64,000 nucleotides of DNA from Candidatus Roizmanbacteria bacterium UBA6242 (GCA_002440905.1 DJWA01000002.1:236913-300912), one strand, 5' to 3'. Positions 34,240-43,724 are shown, counted from the stretch's first letter. Made by a program: numbers and translations. Notes: generated by a model not told the origin, from the letters alone.

Positions 34240-36015
34240 TTACTTTACAGTCACACTCTTGGCCAGATTTCTGGGTTTATCTGGGTCTGCTCCTCGACCT
34301 ATTCCCAAGTAGTATCCCAAAAGCTGTCCGACAATTACGTTGGGAAAAACGGTCAGGTCGCCAAGTTCAGGAGTCTTTATTGATTCATCGAACTCGTGGG
34401 TTTTAAAAGGCGATATTCCGATTAAGTGTCCACCTCTAGCCTTAAGTTCTGCGGCGCTGGAAAGTACTTCGTTCTTGACGGAATCGTTTGAAGCGAGTAC
34501 GAAGCAAGGTGTTCCTTTTTGGATTAGCGTAATAACTCCATGTTTTAGTTCACCTGCGGTAAACGATTCCGCATGGATATATGAGGTTTCCTTCAGTTTG
34601 AGTGCAAACTCCTGGGCTCCCGGATAGTTCAGGTTCTTTCCGATGACATAGGCGTGTTCGGTTGTTAGCAATGTCTTGGCAAGATTAATAATCTTTTCAA
34701 TCAACTCATCATTCAACCAACCTTTAACGACCTCAGACATTTTTCTAACGTCATTTGCCGCCTGGTCATATTGGCCAACTACAGCACGGGATATTAGATA
34801 AAGACTAGATAGTTGGGACGTAAAAGCCTTCGTTGATACAACTGCGATCTCAGGACCGGCGCCAACAGGTAGGACAACATCTGAAATTCTTTCCATTGTC
34901 GAACCGCGAGCATTGACAATCGCGACGATCTTTGCATTTCTTTTTTTAGCTTCCTTGACGGCTATAAGAGTATCGGCAGTTTCTCCTGACTGAGAAATGG
35001 CGATGACTACGGTTTTATTGTCAATGAACTTCGTAAATGGCATGGCTTCATAAGAGCCGTATACTTGCGATTCGACATCTGATTCTCCAAGGAAATATTT
35101 ACCCATGAGGGCACAATAAGACGCGGTGCCGCAACCTGTCAAAACCACCTTGTAACCTTGATTGATTATTGAAGCGATTTTTTTTATAGACTTCTCGTTG
35201 ATGAGAGTAGTCTTAGCGATAGTTTTGTGTTGTTCGTGGATTTCTTTGAGCATGAAATGAGGGTATCCTTCCTTTTCGGCGTCCTCAAGCTTCCAGTCAA
35301 GTACTTGCGGCGTAAAAGCTTTTTCACCTTTTGTTTGGAGGTCGAAAATCTTGACACCGCCTTTGGTAATTGTGACCGCCTCCATGTCCTCAAGAAAGTA
35401 AACAGTATTGGTATATTTTAAAAACGCCGGAACGTCGCTCCCCAAGTAATAGCGACCTTTCTTTTCGTCGATGCCAACGACCATTGGTGAGCCATTTCGA
35501 CAACTGATAATCGACTCGGTCTCAAGGTCAAGAACCGCTACGGCGTTACTTCCAATAAGAGTGTCAAAGGACGCAAACACCGCTTGTCTAAAGGGCATAG
35601 TCTTCTTGTTTTCTTCAATAAGATGAGCAATGATTTCGGTATCGGTCTCAGAAACAAATCGATGGCCTTTTTTTGTGAGCTCTTCCTTTATAGTTTGATA
35701 GTTCTCAACTATTCCATTATGGATGACGGCCAATTTACCAGTACAATCTAGATGTGGATGGGCGTTGGCGTCGGTGACGCCTCCGTGAGTTGCCCATCTG
35801 GTATGACCAATTGCGATTGAAGCTTTGGGGAGGCTAGTCGTTGCCTCTCCAATCTTACCGATATGTTTTTCGATTTTAAGTTCGTTCCCTTTCACCGGTT
35901 TGATGGCAATTCCCCAAGAATCATACCCACGATATTCCAACTTTTTCAAACCGTCAAGGGTTGTTTGAGCGGCCATCACAGAATCATCATTAACAACAGC
36001 AAATATTCCACACAT
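34240..36015 (-). CDS. glmS: Glucosamine-6-phosphate synthase (isomerising)
   Basis: 591 residues, normal length. It makes glucosamine-6-phosphate from fructose-6-phosphate and glutamine, the first step to UDP-GlcNAc and peptidoglycan. The catalytic Cys2 is the second residue (MCGIFAVVN), with GHTRWATHGGVTDANAHPH in the glutaminase domain and two SIS domains (GCGTASYCALMGKY, SQSGETADTLIAV, STKAFTSQL), ending DKPRNLAKSVTVK. It is preceded by a glmS ribozyme, which in other bacteria self-cleaves when GlcN6P is abundant. Confidence 0.98.
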   Translation of the reverse strand: MCGIFAVVNDDSVMAAQTTLDGLKKLEYRGYDSWGIAIKPVKGNELKIEKHIGKIGEATTSLPKASIAIGHTRWATHGGVTDANAHPHLDCTGKLAVIHNGIVENYQTIKEELTKKGHRFVSETDTEIIAHLIEENKKTMPFRQAVFASFDTLIGSNAVAVLDLETESIISCRNGSPMVVGIDEKKGRYYLGSDVPAFLKYTNTVYFLEDMEAVTITKGGVKIFDLQTKGEKAFTPQVLDWKLEDAEKEGYPHFMLKEIHEQHKTIAKTTLINEKSIKKIASIINQGYKVVLTGCGTASYCALMGKYFLGESDVESQVYGSYEAMPFTKFIDNKTVVIAISQSGETADTLIAVKEAKKRNAKIVAIVNARGSTMERISDVVLPVGAGPEIAVVSTKAFTSQLSSLYLISRAVVGQYDQAANDVRKMSEVVKGWLNDELIEKIINLAKTLLTTEHAYVIGKNLNYPGAQEFALKLKETSYIHAESFTAGELKHGVITLIQKGTPCFVLASNDSVKNEVLSSAAELKARGGHLIGISPFKTHEFDESIKTPELGDLTVFPNVIVGQLLGYYLGIGRGADPDKPRNLAKSVTVK

Positions 36016-36059
36016 AAGATATATGCAAATTATAATGGAGCTCTATATATAAGTAGAGT

Positions 36060-36195
36060 TGTTCGGATTCTTTTTGTTTCCCAAATTGCTTTGGGATTTT
36101 GAGTATCCGTTAACCCCGACAACTTCGGGGTGAGGGCACCCGCTGTTACTCGATAAACCCTCTCCTCGTTACCCCAAAAAGGGGCACATACGCTA
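36060..36195 (-). ncRNA. glmS ribozyme (glucosamine-6-phosphate-sensing self-cleaving riboswitch)
   Basis: Read on the minus strand in the glmS leader. The core AGGGTTTATCGAG followed by AGCGGGTGCCCT is essentially the conserved core of glmS ribozymes, where I recall GGGUUUAUCGAG and GCGGGUGCCCU. The P1-like hairpin is GCCCC-TTTTT-GGGG, P2 pairs GAGGG with CCCTC, P3 is CACCCCGAAG...CGGGGTTAACGG, P4 pairs GGAT with ATCC, and P4.1 is TCCCAAA-GCAA-TTTGGGA with a GNRA loop. The likely cleavage point is A36194/G36193 in TAGCG. Cleavage would leave a 5'-OH mRNA and destabilise it. Confidence 0.92.
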
Positions 36196-36231
36196 TTTTT
36201 TGTAATGCTACTCAAAAAGAGCTTCTACGTT

Positions 36232-36260
36232 ATGTTAGCAAATAAGCAGGTCTTTGTCAA
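36232..36260 (-). promoter_or_regulatory. Promoter of glmS
   Basis: On the minus strand TTGACA (36260-36255), 17 bases, TAACAT (36237-36232). It begins within the end of the 5'-3' exonuclease gene and gives a leader of about 210 bases carrying the ribozyme. Confidence 0.7.
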
Positions 36261-37174
36261 AATAACCCCATTTGGTCGTTTTTAGTTTTAGAAACCTCCT
36301 TTTTTGTTTGCGGTTTTTCGTTGAAAATCCTCGCAACAAGTGAGTTCATCTGGTATTTCTCCAAATAAGTCTTTAGTTTCTTATTAAACCCGGAAAACTT
36401 CAATTTCTCTATGTCAAGATCAATCTCGACGTCGGTCATAATAGTTGCAAGTTTTAAAGACAAATAAACATTATCCTTTTCCTTACCAAGTATTGCTCTA
36501 ATCTTATCCGATTGGATTGATGAGATATTCTTGTATATATTGTCGACCGTACCGTAATCGCGAATCAACTTGGCGGCAGTTTTAGGACCGATTCCTCGGG
36601 CACCGGGATAATTATCTGAAGGGTCACCTGACAATGCTTTGTAGTCGATAATGTGTGATGGGGGGATGTCCAGTTTCTGTTCAACCTCAGTCTTATCAAA
36701 TAGCTTAATGTTCGCAAGTCCTAATTGTGGGGAAGCGACAAAAACGTTATCGTTTATAAGTTGGAAGATATCTTTGTCTCCGGTTAAAATTATCACCCGA
36801 AACTGATGGCCGTCAAAAACTCTGGCGACCGTACCTATGAGATCGTCGGCCTCAAATCCGTCTTTTTCCATCCGAGCGACACCCGCTTCGTCAAGCGCCT
36901 CCTTGACAAGCGGTATCTGGATAATAAAATCGTCATCGATTTTAGGCCGTTGAATCTGATAGTCCTTATACAGTTCATTCCTGAAAGTTGGCTTAGGAGT
37001 ATCGAAACAGGACATAAGGTAAGCTGGTTTAAAATCGTTTATTACCTTTTGGAGCATAGAAATGTATCCGTAAACGACGTGTATAGGTGTACCGTCTTTT
37101 GCCGTAAAAGGGGGGAAGGCATGGTAAGCTCGGTGCATTATGGCGTTGCCGTCGATCAAGAGCAATGTTTCCAT
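36257..37174 (-). CDS. Stand-alone 5'-3' exonuclease (PolA N-terminal domain type)
   Basis: 305 residues equivalent to the 5' nuclease domain of DNA polymerase I, without polymerase. Acidic metal ligands are LLIDGNAIMHRAYHAF, FEADDLIGT, ILTGDKDIFQLI and DYKALSGDPSDNYPGARGIGPKTAAKLI (helix-hairpin-helix). It removes RNA primers or flaps. The C-terminus is a basic tail ending in QMGLF, which matches the beta sliding clamp-binding motif. It lies four bases behind ftsH on the same strand. Its end overlaps the glmS promoter. Confidence 0.93.
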   Translation of the reverse strand: METLLLIDGNAIMHRAYHAFPPFTAKDGTPIHVVYGYISMLQKVINDFKPAYLMSCFDTPKPTFRNELYKDYQIQRPKIDDDFIIQIPLVKEALDEAGVARMEKDGFEADDLIGTVARVFDGHQFRVIILTGDKDIFQLINDNVFVASPQLGLANIKLFDKTEVEQKLDIPPSHIIDYKALSGDPSDNYPGARGIGPKTAAKLIRDYGTVDNIYKNISSIQSDKIRAILGKEKDNVYLSLKLATIMTDVEIDLDIEKLKFSGFNKKLKTYLEKYQMNSLVARIFNEKPQTKKEVSKTKNDQMGLF

Positions 37175-37177
37175 AGA

Positions 37178-39034
37178 TTATTCTAGGGGCTTTTTTGTTT
37201 CGATTATCTTTTCAAACTCGTCTTGGTCGAGCCCTTCTTTTTTGATCAAAGCGCTGGCAACGTCGTCTATTGATTTCCTATTATCCTTGATGATTTTGAC
37301 CGCAGTGTTGTAACCTTCGGTAATTATCTTTTTTACTTCCTGGTCAATCTTTGACATCATTTCTTGGGATACCGAGTTCTGTTCCATATAGTTTTTACCC
37401 CATTCGGTAACATCGTAGGTTGGTCCGTAGTTAATTGGACCAAGTCCGCTCATTCCGTATTCAACAACCATTGCTTTAGCAATTGATGTTGCCTGATCAA
37501 AATCGTTTGAAGCTCCGGTAGTTACTTCGTTGAAAACAACTTCCTCAGCAGCCCTTCCACCCATCATGACGGCAATTCTTTCTGTTAGGTGGGTTTTGGT
37601 TTCGTGGAGTTTATCTTTTGCCGGCGGGATCAATGTGAAACCCAAAGCCATTCCGCGGGATACAATCGATATCCGATGGACTGGGTCGGTATGGGGAAGG
37701 AAATGCGATACAATCGCGTGTCCTGCCTCATGGTATGCCGTGAGTTTGCGATCAAGATCGGACTGAAGTCTTTTCTTCTCTGGACCTAGTTTGACCTTGG
37801 TCGCTGCCTCTTCAAGGTCGTCCATATTTATGGTTTCTTTTGCTTGGCGGGCGGCCAATATGGCGGCTTCATTAAGCATGTTTTCAAGATCGGCTCCCGA
37901 GAATCCGACGGTTCTTTTAGCGATCCTATCCCAATCAACTTTCTTTTCAAATGGTTTTCCCTTGGCGTGAATTTTTATAATCGCTTTTCTACCTTCAACG
38001 TCAGGATAGTCCACAATTATTCGGCGGTCAAAGCGTCCCGGCCTTAAAAGCGCGGTGTCCAAAAGATCTCCGCGGTTGGTTGCGGCTATGACTACCACCC
38101 TTTCCGTCGGGGCAAACCCGTCCATTTCAACAAGAATCTGATTCAACGTTTGTTCCCGTTCATCATGGGAGGGCATGACTCCGACCGATCTTGCGCGACC
38201 GATGGCGTCGATTTCGTCGATAAATATAATAGTCGGGGCATTTTTTTTGGCGGTGTCAAAGAGATCTCGGACTCGGGCAGCTCCGATTCCAACGAGCATT
38301 TCCATAAATTCTGAGCCGGCAATCGAGAAGAAAGGAACGCCGGCTTCTCCGGCAACCGCTTTAGCAAGGAGGGTTTTTCCACAGCCTGCTGGTCCAACCA
38401 ATAGGACTCCTTTGGGAGTTCTTGCGCCCAACTTTTTGTATTTTTCTGGGTGTTTTAAGAAGTCGACAACTTCCTCAAGCTCACTTTTTGCCTCATCGAC
38501 TCCGGCAACGTCAGAAAAGGTGGTTTTAGGCATGTCTTTTGAAAACCTTTTGGCCTTAGACTGCCCGAATGAGAACACAGAATCTTGAGCTCCCTTTGCT
38601 TGTCTAAAGAGGAAGATGAAGAAAGCGACCATAAGAATCGTCGGCAATAGATTACCCAAAAAAACCATCAATCCTGATGAAGCCTGATTATCTTTCACAT
38701 TAATTTCTATTTTATTCGGATTGACTCCGTTATCTTTAAGGGTTTTCATGAAGCTATCAGCAGGTTCCTTAAAGGTCGTGGCCATTTTGTCGTCCTTGTA
38801 ATAGATCAAAAGTTTGTTTTCGATAATATCTACTTTTTTAATCTTATTTTGCTTTGCCTCAGAGACGATAGTCGTAATTGATTTTTCTGGAATCACTCCT
38901 TTAATTTCGCGGTTTATCGACTGGTAGGCGAATAGCAGAAAAAGAAAAATAAAAATAGAAATGAAAAGCGTCCTCATGTTGACATTGAATTTAAACTGTT
39001 TCGTCTTCATGCCGTTACTGTTTTTGTTTGCCAT
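37178..39034 (-). CDS. ftsH: ATP-dependent membrane metalloprotease FtsH
   Basis: 618 residues from ATG 39034; the frame extends to 39112 but MANKNSNG fits the family and a -10 box precedes it. Two N-terminal membrane helices flank a periplasmic domain; the AAA module has [19 protein letters not shown] (Walker A), [11 protein letters not shown] (Walker B) and the second region of homology [12 protein letters not shown]; the zinc protease has HEAGH in [13 protein letters not shown]. It degrades membrane and short-lived regulatory proteins. It is divergent from the TsaC-TsaE fusion. Confidence 0.98.
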   Translation of the reverse strand: MANKNSNGMKTKQFKFNVNMRTLFISIFIFLFLLFAYQSINREIKGVIPEKSITTIVSEAKQNKIKKVDIIENKLLIYYKDDKMATTFKEPADSFMKTLKDNGVNPNKIEINVKDNQASSGLMVFLGNLLPTILMVAFFIFLFRQAKGAQDSVFSFGQSKAKRFSKDMPKTTFSDVAGVDEAKSELEEVVDFLKHPEKYKKLGARTPKGVLLVGPAGCGKTLLAKAVAGEAGVPFFSIAGSEFMEMLVGIGAARVRDLFDTAKKNAPTIIFIDEIDAIGRARSVGVMPSHDEREQTLNQILVEMDGFAPTERVVVIAATNRGDLLDTALLRPGRFDRRIIVDYPDVEGRKAIIKIHAKGKPFEKKVDWDRIAKRTVGFSGADLENMLNEAAILAARQAKETINMDDLEEAATKVKLGPEKKRLQSDLDRKLTAYHEAGHAIVSHFLPHTDPVHRISIVSRGMALGFTLIPPAKDKLHETKTHLTERIAVMMGGRAAEEVVFNEVTTGASNDFDQATSIAKAMVVEYGMSGLGPINYGPTYDVTEWGKNYMEQNSVSQEMMSKIDQEVKKIITEGYNTAVKIIKDNRKSIDDVASALIKKEGLDQDEFEKIIETKKPLE

Positions 39035-39041
39035 ATGGCTA

Positions 39042-39047
39042 ATTTTA
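39042..39047 (-). promoter_or_regulatory. -10 box of the ftsH leaderless promoter
   Basis: TAAAAT on the minus strand, seven bases before the ATG at 39034. A TTATCA -35-like box lies 18 bases upstream. Confidence 0.45.
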
Positions 39048-39080
39048 GCAGAATTTTTGATAAAATGATAACACTGAAAA

Positions 39081-40127
39081 ATGAAATTTATAACACATAA
39101 CTTAAAAAACACTGAAGAAATTGTTAAAAAAACAATTGAAGTATTGAAAAATGGCGGACTGGTTGTTTTTCCGTCAGATACGGTTTACGGGCTTCTCGTT
39201 GACGCAAAAAACCAAAAAGCCGTTGAAAAACTCATCAAGTTTAAAAATCGTCCACCCGGTAAGCCGATATCTGTCTTTGTGCCCAATCTTGAAATGATGG
39301 AAAAATATGTATCAGTGGACAATAGGAAGAAGCACCTCCTTAAAGAGCTTATACCCGGGCCGTTCACCGTAATTCTTGAATCCAAACATAAAGTAGAAAG
39401 TTTACTTGAATCTGAAAAGGGTACTCTTGGAGTGAGAATTCCCGATTACCCTCTCATAACAAAACTGGTTGGAGTCTTTGCCGCACCGGTGACGGCGACA
39501 TCTGCCAACTTGAGCGGTAGGAGTCCTCATTATTCGGTTGAATCACTTATTAATGAGCTCGGCAAGGATAAAAAAGAGTTTATTGACCTAGTCATTGACG
39601 CGGGAAAACTGCCACGAAACAAGCCCTCAACCATTATAGATTTGACAGAGCCCAAGGTAAGAATATTGAGGAAAGGAGAGATCATTTTTGACCGGGAAAA
39701 TACCTTCGTTTCCGAAAACCCTCAGGCGACCGGTAAGCTTGGCGAGTTCATATTAGCAAAATATCACGATCCAAAAAGCATAAGGCCTTTGGCGATAATT
39801 ATAGAAGGAGACCTTGGAGCTGGTAAAACCGTTCTTGTTAAAGGAATGGGGCGCAAACTCGGGATAGAAAATATCGTATCGCCAACTTACGTCATCTACT
39901 ATGAATATGGAAGTTTTTATCACTTCGACCTTTATCAGATAGAAGAAGTAGACGAGTTGAGGAATTTGGGGATAGAAAAACTACTAAAAAAAGGAAATAT
40001 ACTGGTGTTTGAATGGGGGGAAAAGGTAGCTGAACTCTATGGACTATTGAAGAACAAAGCCGATATTGTGTATATAAAGATTGAATATATAAATGAGAAA
40101 AAGAGAAAAATAATTGTCAAATTATAA
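39081..40127 (+). CDS. TsaC-TsaE fusion for t6A tRNA modification
   Basis: 348 residues. Residues 1 to about 200 are YrdC/Sua5/TsaC-type threonylcarbamoyl-AMP synthase: GGLVVFPSDTVYGLLVDA, KFKNRPPGKPISVFV, PGPFTVIL, GVRIPDYP and VTATSANLSG. Residues about 215-348 are TsaE, the ATPase of the t6A complex: GDLGAGKTVLVKGMG (Walker A), SPTYVIYYEY, FYHFDLYQIEE. The Sua5 C-terminal domain is absent and replaced by TsaE. Both proteins serve the same pathway and TsaD starts eight bases later. TsaB, the fourth partner, is not in the window. Confidence 0.93.
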   Translation: MKFITHNLKNTEEIVKKTIEVLKNGGLVVFPSDTVYGLLVDAKNQKAVEKLIKFKNRPPGKPISVFVPNLEMMEKYVSVDNRKKHLLKELIPGPFTVILESKHKVESLLESEKGTLGVRIPDYPLITKLVGVFAAPVTATSANLSGRSPHYSVESLINELGKDKKEFIDLVIDAGKLPRNKPSTIIDLTEPKVRILRKGEIIFDRENTFVSENPQATGKLGEFILAKYHDPKSIRPLAIIIEGDLGAGKTVLVKGMGRKLGIENIVSPTYVIYYEYGSFYHFDLYQIEEVDELRNLGIEKLLKKGNILVFEWGEKVAELYGLLKNKADIVYIKIEYINEKKRKIIVKL

Positions 40128-40134
40128 TTAAAAA

Positions 40135-41154
40135 ATGAAAATATTAGCAATTGAAACATCGTGCGACGAAACAGCAGTGGCGGTTGTTGAAGGCCGACGG
40201 GTTTTGTCAAACGTCATTTATTCGCAAGTCCTTATCCACAAGAAATGGGGAGGTGTGGTACCTTCTTTGGCAAAACGGGCACACGAGGAGAAAATAGACT
40301 ATGTAATTTCCGAAGCGACAAAAAAGTTTCCATTAGAAGAATTGGATGCTGTAGCCGTTACTCAGGGTCCAGGTTTGGCTGTCGCACTTGAGGTCGGGAT
40401 TAAGCGAGCGAAGGAACTGGCTGATAAATATGATAAGAAATTGATTTCGATCAACCATTTGGAAGGCCACCTTTATTCGCCTTTTGTCCAAAATAGTCGA
40501 GGTAGTCCCGCCATTGAATTTGAATTTCCGTATTTAGGACTTGTTATATCAGGCGGACATACGGAGATTGTCAGATTTAAAAACCACCTTGATTATGAAG
40601 TAATAGGATCTACTATTGATGATGCCGCCGGTGAAGCCATAGACAAAGCAGCCAAACTCCTAGGCTTGGGATATCCCGGTGGACCGGTCATGGAGACGTT
40701 GGCCAAGCAAGGAAAGAACAAGGACTCTTTTAATTTCCCTCGTCCGATGCTTCATAGCCGTGATCTTAACTTTTCATTTTCTGGGCTGAAAACATCGTTC
40801 TATTATTTCTTGAAAAAGAATCCGCCAAAAAACGCTTCGGAAATTCGTCAACTAGCCAGCTCATTTCAGGAGGCGGTTTTTGATACCATAATCAAAAAAA
40901 CCGAAAAGGCAATTATCATAACAGGTATCAATCGTTTAATTATTGGTGGGGGAGTTAGTGCCAACCTATATCTTCGGAAAAAGTTAAGAGATCTTGTCAA
41001 AAAACATAACGGAAAAGTATTGTTTCCGTCTTTCAAGTATCTGACCGGGGATAATGCCGCTATGATCGGAGTGGTTGCTTCGTACAAAGCCAATGAGGGT
41101 ATTTATGTTGAAGATCGACAATCCCTGGACCGTATCCCCAGAATGTCCCTGTAA
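40135..41154 (+). CDS. tsaD: tRNA N6-threonylcarbamoyladenosine transferase TsaD
   Basis: 339 residues of the Kae1/Qri7/TsaD family, an ASKHA-fold enzyme that transfers threonylcarbamoyl to A37 of ANN-decoding tRNAs. The metal-binding INHLEGHLYSPF (HxEGH) and iron/ATP-binding VISGGHTEIVRF are present, with ETSCDETAVAVV at the N-terminus, FSFSGLKTSFYYFL and GDNAAMIGVVASYKANEG at the end. It is the second gene of the t6A pair. A TATAAT box six bases before the ATG overlaps the stop of the previous gene and may be chance. Confidence 0.97.
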   Translation: MKILAIETSCDETAVAVVEGRRVLSNVIYSQVLIHKKWGGVVPSLAKRAHEEKIDYVISEATKKFPLEELDAVAVTQGPGLAVALEVGIKRAKELADKYDKKLISINHLEGHLYSPFVQNSRGSPAIEFEFPYLGLVISGGHTEIVRFKNHLDYEVIGSTIDDAAGEAIDKAAKLLGLGYPGGPVMETLAKQGKNKDSFNFPRPMLHSRDLNFSFSGLKTSFYYFLKKNPPKNASEIRQLASSFQEAVFDTIIKKTEKAIIITGINRLIIGGGVSANLYLRKKLRDLVKKHNGKVLFPSFKYLTGDNAAMIGVVASYKANEGIYVEDRQSLDRIPRMSL

Positions 41155-41205
41155 CTCTTGTTGATTTTTCCCGACCCACATATTAAACTTGTACAATTGT
41201 CGTAT

Positions 41206-41604
41206 ATGTTAACAATAAGCACACAATCTGACTACGGACTCCTGATGATTTCGTATCTTTTGAAAAAAAAAGAATACGTCCCTGTTTCTGAGTTGGTAGA
41301 AAAAATGAACCTTCCCCAAAGGTATCTGGCGCGTATTGCTGCTGAGATGGCTAAGCACAAGATTCTGGTAAGTCGCGAAGGTAAAGTCGGAGGATACAAG
41401 TTGACTGAAAAAGCCAAAACGATGAACCTTTATGATTTCTTAAGAATATTTGAAGGAGAGGTTTCTATCGCCCGTTGCGACAAGCCGGGATTCACCTGCA
41501 AATGGTATGACGTGTGTCAGCACAAAGGGGTCCTCAGAAACACCTTCAGTAAAATCCTCTCCCGCGAGCTAAAAAAGCAAAAACTACTTACGTTATTTCA
41601 TTGA
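41206..41604 (+). CDS. Rrf2-family iron-sulfur regulator (IscR/SufR-like)
   Basis: 132 residues from ATG 41206; the open frame begins at 41158, but family members start just before a STxxDYGL motif (MLTISTQSDYGLLMISYL). The winged helix domain has LPQRYLARIAAEMAKHKIL as recognition region, and three cysteines follow in ARCDKPGFTCKWYDVCQHKG, the expected [2Fe-2S] or [4Fe-4S] ligand set. It probably senses Fe-S status and regulates the suf genes immediately downstream (16-base gap). A TACAAT box lies eight bases upstream of the start. Confidence 0.9.
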   Translation: MLTISTQSDYGLLMISYLLKKKEYVPVSELVEKMNLPQRYLARIAAEMAKHKILVSREGKVGGYKLTEKAKTMNLYDFLRIFEGEVSIARCDKPGFTCKWYDVCQHKGVLRNTFSKILSRELKKQKLLTLFH

Positions 41605-41620
41605 AGTCAAATAATTTACG

Positions 41621-42346
41621 ATGATAAGTCTTGCAAATTTAACTATATCGGTTGCGGGCAAGAAAATAATCGACAACCTCGACTTTAAATTTGAAAAAAA
41701 TAGAGTTTATGCTCTAATGGGACCTAACGGATCGGGTAAATCTAGTCTCGCCAACTCGATTGCTGGTCACCCTTCATACATCGTAAACGGTAAATCGCAA
41801 ATACAGTTCGAAGGAGAGAGTATTATAGAACTTACTCCCGATCAAAGAGCGAAGAAGGGTATTTTTCTTGCTTTTCAGACACCCTTTTCCCTATCGGGGG
41901 TCACCGTGTTCCAACTATTGAGACTTGCCTTAAGCGGAATCAAGGATCCTTTATCGGTGAGAAAAGAAATAGATGAGCTGTCTAAAAAATTAAAGATTAA
42001 AAAGGAGTTAATATCCCGATCGTTAAATGAAGGTGCCTCTGGTGGGGAAAGGAAAAAACTAGAATTACTTCAGGCAATAGTACTTGACGCAAAGTTTCTA
42101 ATATTCGACGAGATCGATACAGGGGTTGATGTAGACGCTTTAAAAATAATAGCGACATATTTGAACAAAATCAAAAAAGGAAGAACAATCTTATTGATCA
42201 CTCACTACAACAGAATCCTTAAACATATCAAGCCGGACAAAGTCATCGTAATGATGAAGGGTAAAATCGTTAAAACGGGCAATCATAAGTTAGCCTCGGA
42301 AATCGAAAGGGGAGGCTACGAACATTATGAAAGCCCAAGATCTTAA
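41621..42346 (+). CDS. sufC: Fe-S assembly ATPase SufC
   Basis: 241 residues of the ABC ATPase family. Walker A GPNGSGKSSLANSIAG, the SufC-specific GIFLAFQTPFSLSGV, signature motif GASGGERKKLELLQAI, Walker B FLIFDEIDTGVDVDAL and switch HYNRIL are all present. SufC powers SufB-SufD scaffold changes. It overlaps sufB by 20 bases. Confidence 0.97.
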   Translation: MISLANLTISVAGKKIIDNLDFKFEKNRVYALMGPNGSGKSSLANSIAGHPSYIVNGKSQIQFEGESIIELTPDQRAKKGIFLAFQTPFSLSGVTVFQLLRLALSGIKDPLSVRKEIDELSKKLKIKKELISRSLNEGASGGERKKLELLQAIVLDAKFLIFDEIDTGVDVDALKIIATYLNKIKKGRTILLITHYNRILKHIKPDKVIVMMKGKIVKTGNHKLASEIERGGYEHYESPRS

Positions 42347-43721
42347 CTTTGACTACAAGTACGGTTTCTCAATGCCGGAGTCTCACGTATACAAGGCCAA
42401 AAAAGGCTTAGATGAAAACGTCGTTAAAAAGATATCAAAACTCAAAAAAGAGCCCTTGTGGATGACAGAATTTAGGCTTAAAGCATATCGCGCCTTTAAA
42501 AACCGTCCAATGCCAACGTGGGGAGCGGATTTATCAAAAATTGACTTTGACGACATTTTTTACTACATCAGACCAACCGAAGGTCAGAAAAATTCTTGGG
42601 AAGATCTTCCGAAGGAAATTAAAGAAACCTACGACAAGATTGGAGTTCCCGAGGCGGAAAAGAAATTTTTGGCAGGCGTATCGGCACAGTACGAGTCTGA
42701 AGTCGTTTACGAGAGTATTCAAAAAGAGCTCGAAGAATTGGGGGTAATTTTTTGTGACATGGATACAGCTTTAAGAAAGCATCCCGAAATCGTCAGAAAA
42801 TATTTTGGAACGATTATACCGCCGATGGACAATAAGTTTGCTTCTTTAAATTCGGCTGCTTGGTCGGGAGGGTCATTTGTTTATGTACCTAAAGGAGTCA
42901 AGGTCAATCTACCGCTTCAGGCATATTTCAGAATCAATGCTCAAAACTTTGGTCAATTTGAAAGAACACTCATTATTGCGGAGGAAGGAAGCTTTGTCCA
43001 TTATATAGAAGGGTGTACGGCACCCATTTATACAACATCTTCCATTCACGCGGCAGTAGTTGAAATTGTCGTCAAAAAGGGAGCGAGAGTCAGGTATACG
43101 ACGGTCCAGAACTGGAGCCGTAACGTATATAATCTGGTTACCAAAAGGACTAGGGTTGAAGAGGACGGAGTAATGGAGTGGGTCGACTGCAATCTAGGAA
43201 GTGGTGTTACTATGAAATACCCGTCTTGCTACTTGGTTGGTCCTCGTGCCCGAGGCGAGGTCCTTTCGATCGCCTATGCCGGACCAGGACAACACCAGGA
43301 TGCCGGTGCTAAAATGATTCATTTGGCTTCGGATACGACCTCGAGGATTATATCAAAATCAATTTCTCGTGATGGCGGACGGACCTCCTACCGTGGCCTT
43401 GTACAAGTATCTCCAAAAGCAACCAATTCAAAGGTTTACGTTTCCTGCGACGCTTTGCTTATTGACGAGAAATCGAGAAGCGATACTTATCCGGAAATGA
43501 AGATCAAACAGAAACAAGTTGACGTCCAACATGAAGCCACGGTCGAAAAGCTGGGAGAAGAAAAACTGTTTTACCTTTCGTCAAGAGGAATTCCAAAAGT
43601 CGAGGCTGAGGGCTTGCTTGTGAACGGTTTTATTGATCCCATCACTAAAGAAATACCTCTTGAATATTCGATAGAACTTAATCGGCTTATAAATTTGGAA
43701 ATGGCGGGTAGCGTCGGATAA
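42327..43721 (+). CDS. sufB: Fe-S cluster scaffold SufB
   Basis: 464 residues, the usual length. Characteristic stretches are PTWGADLSKIDFDDIFYYIRP near the N-terminus, the beta-helix core with FVYVPKGVKVNLPLQAYFRIN, EGSFVHYIEGCTAPIYTTSSIHAAVVE, SCDALLIDEKSRSDTYP and the C-terminal LFYLSSRGIPKVEAEGLLVNGFIDPITKEIPLEYSIELNRLINLEM. It builds the nascent cluster together with SufC and SufD. The gene lies between sufC and a short sufD-like gene. Confidence 0.97.
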   Translation: MKAQDLNFDYKYGFSMPESHVYKAKKGLDENVVKKISKLKKEPLWMTEFRLKAYRAFKNRPMPTWGADLSKIDFDDIFYYIRPTEGQKNSWEDLPKEIKETYDKIGVPEAEKKFLAGVSAQYESEVVYESIQKELEELGVIFCDMDTALRKHPEIVRKYFGTIIPPMDNKFASLNSAAWSGGSFVYVPKGVKVNLPLQAYFRINAQNFGQFERTLIIAEEGSFVHYIEGCTAPIYTTSSIHAAVVEIVVKKGARVRYTTVQNWSRNVYNLVTKRTRVEEDGVMEWVDCNLGSGVTMKYPSCYLVGPRARGEVLSIAYAGPGQHQDAGAKMIHLASDTTSRIISKSISRDGGRTSYRGLVQVSPKATNSKVYVSCDALLIDEKSRSDTYPEMKIKQKQVDVQHEATVEKLGEEKLFYLSSRGIPKVEAEGLLVNGFIDPITKEIPLEYSIELNRLINLEMAGSVG

Positions 43722-43724
43722 AAT

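Noticed and set aside
36033..36038. TATAAT box 13 bases before glmS on the minus strand
   Set aside because: No -35 box at suitable distance; the TTGACA-N17-TAACAT promoter upstream explains the ribozyme-containing leader better.
40123..40128. TATAAT box before tsaD
   Set aside because: It has correct distance to the ATG, but no -35 box and the gene follows its operon partner by eight bases, so it may be AT-rich chance.
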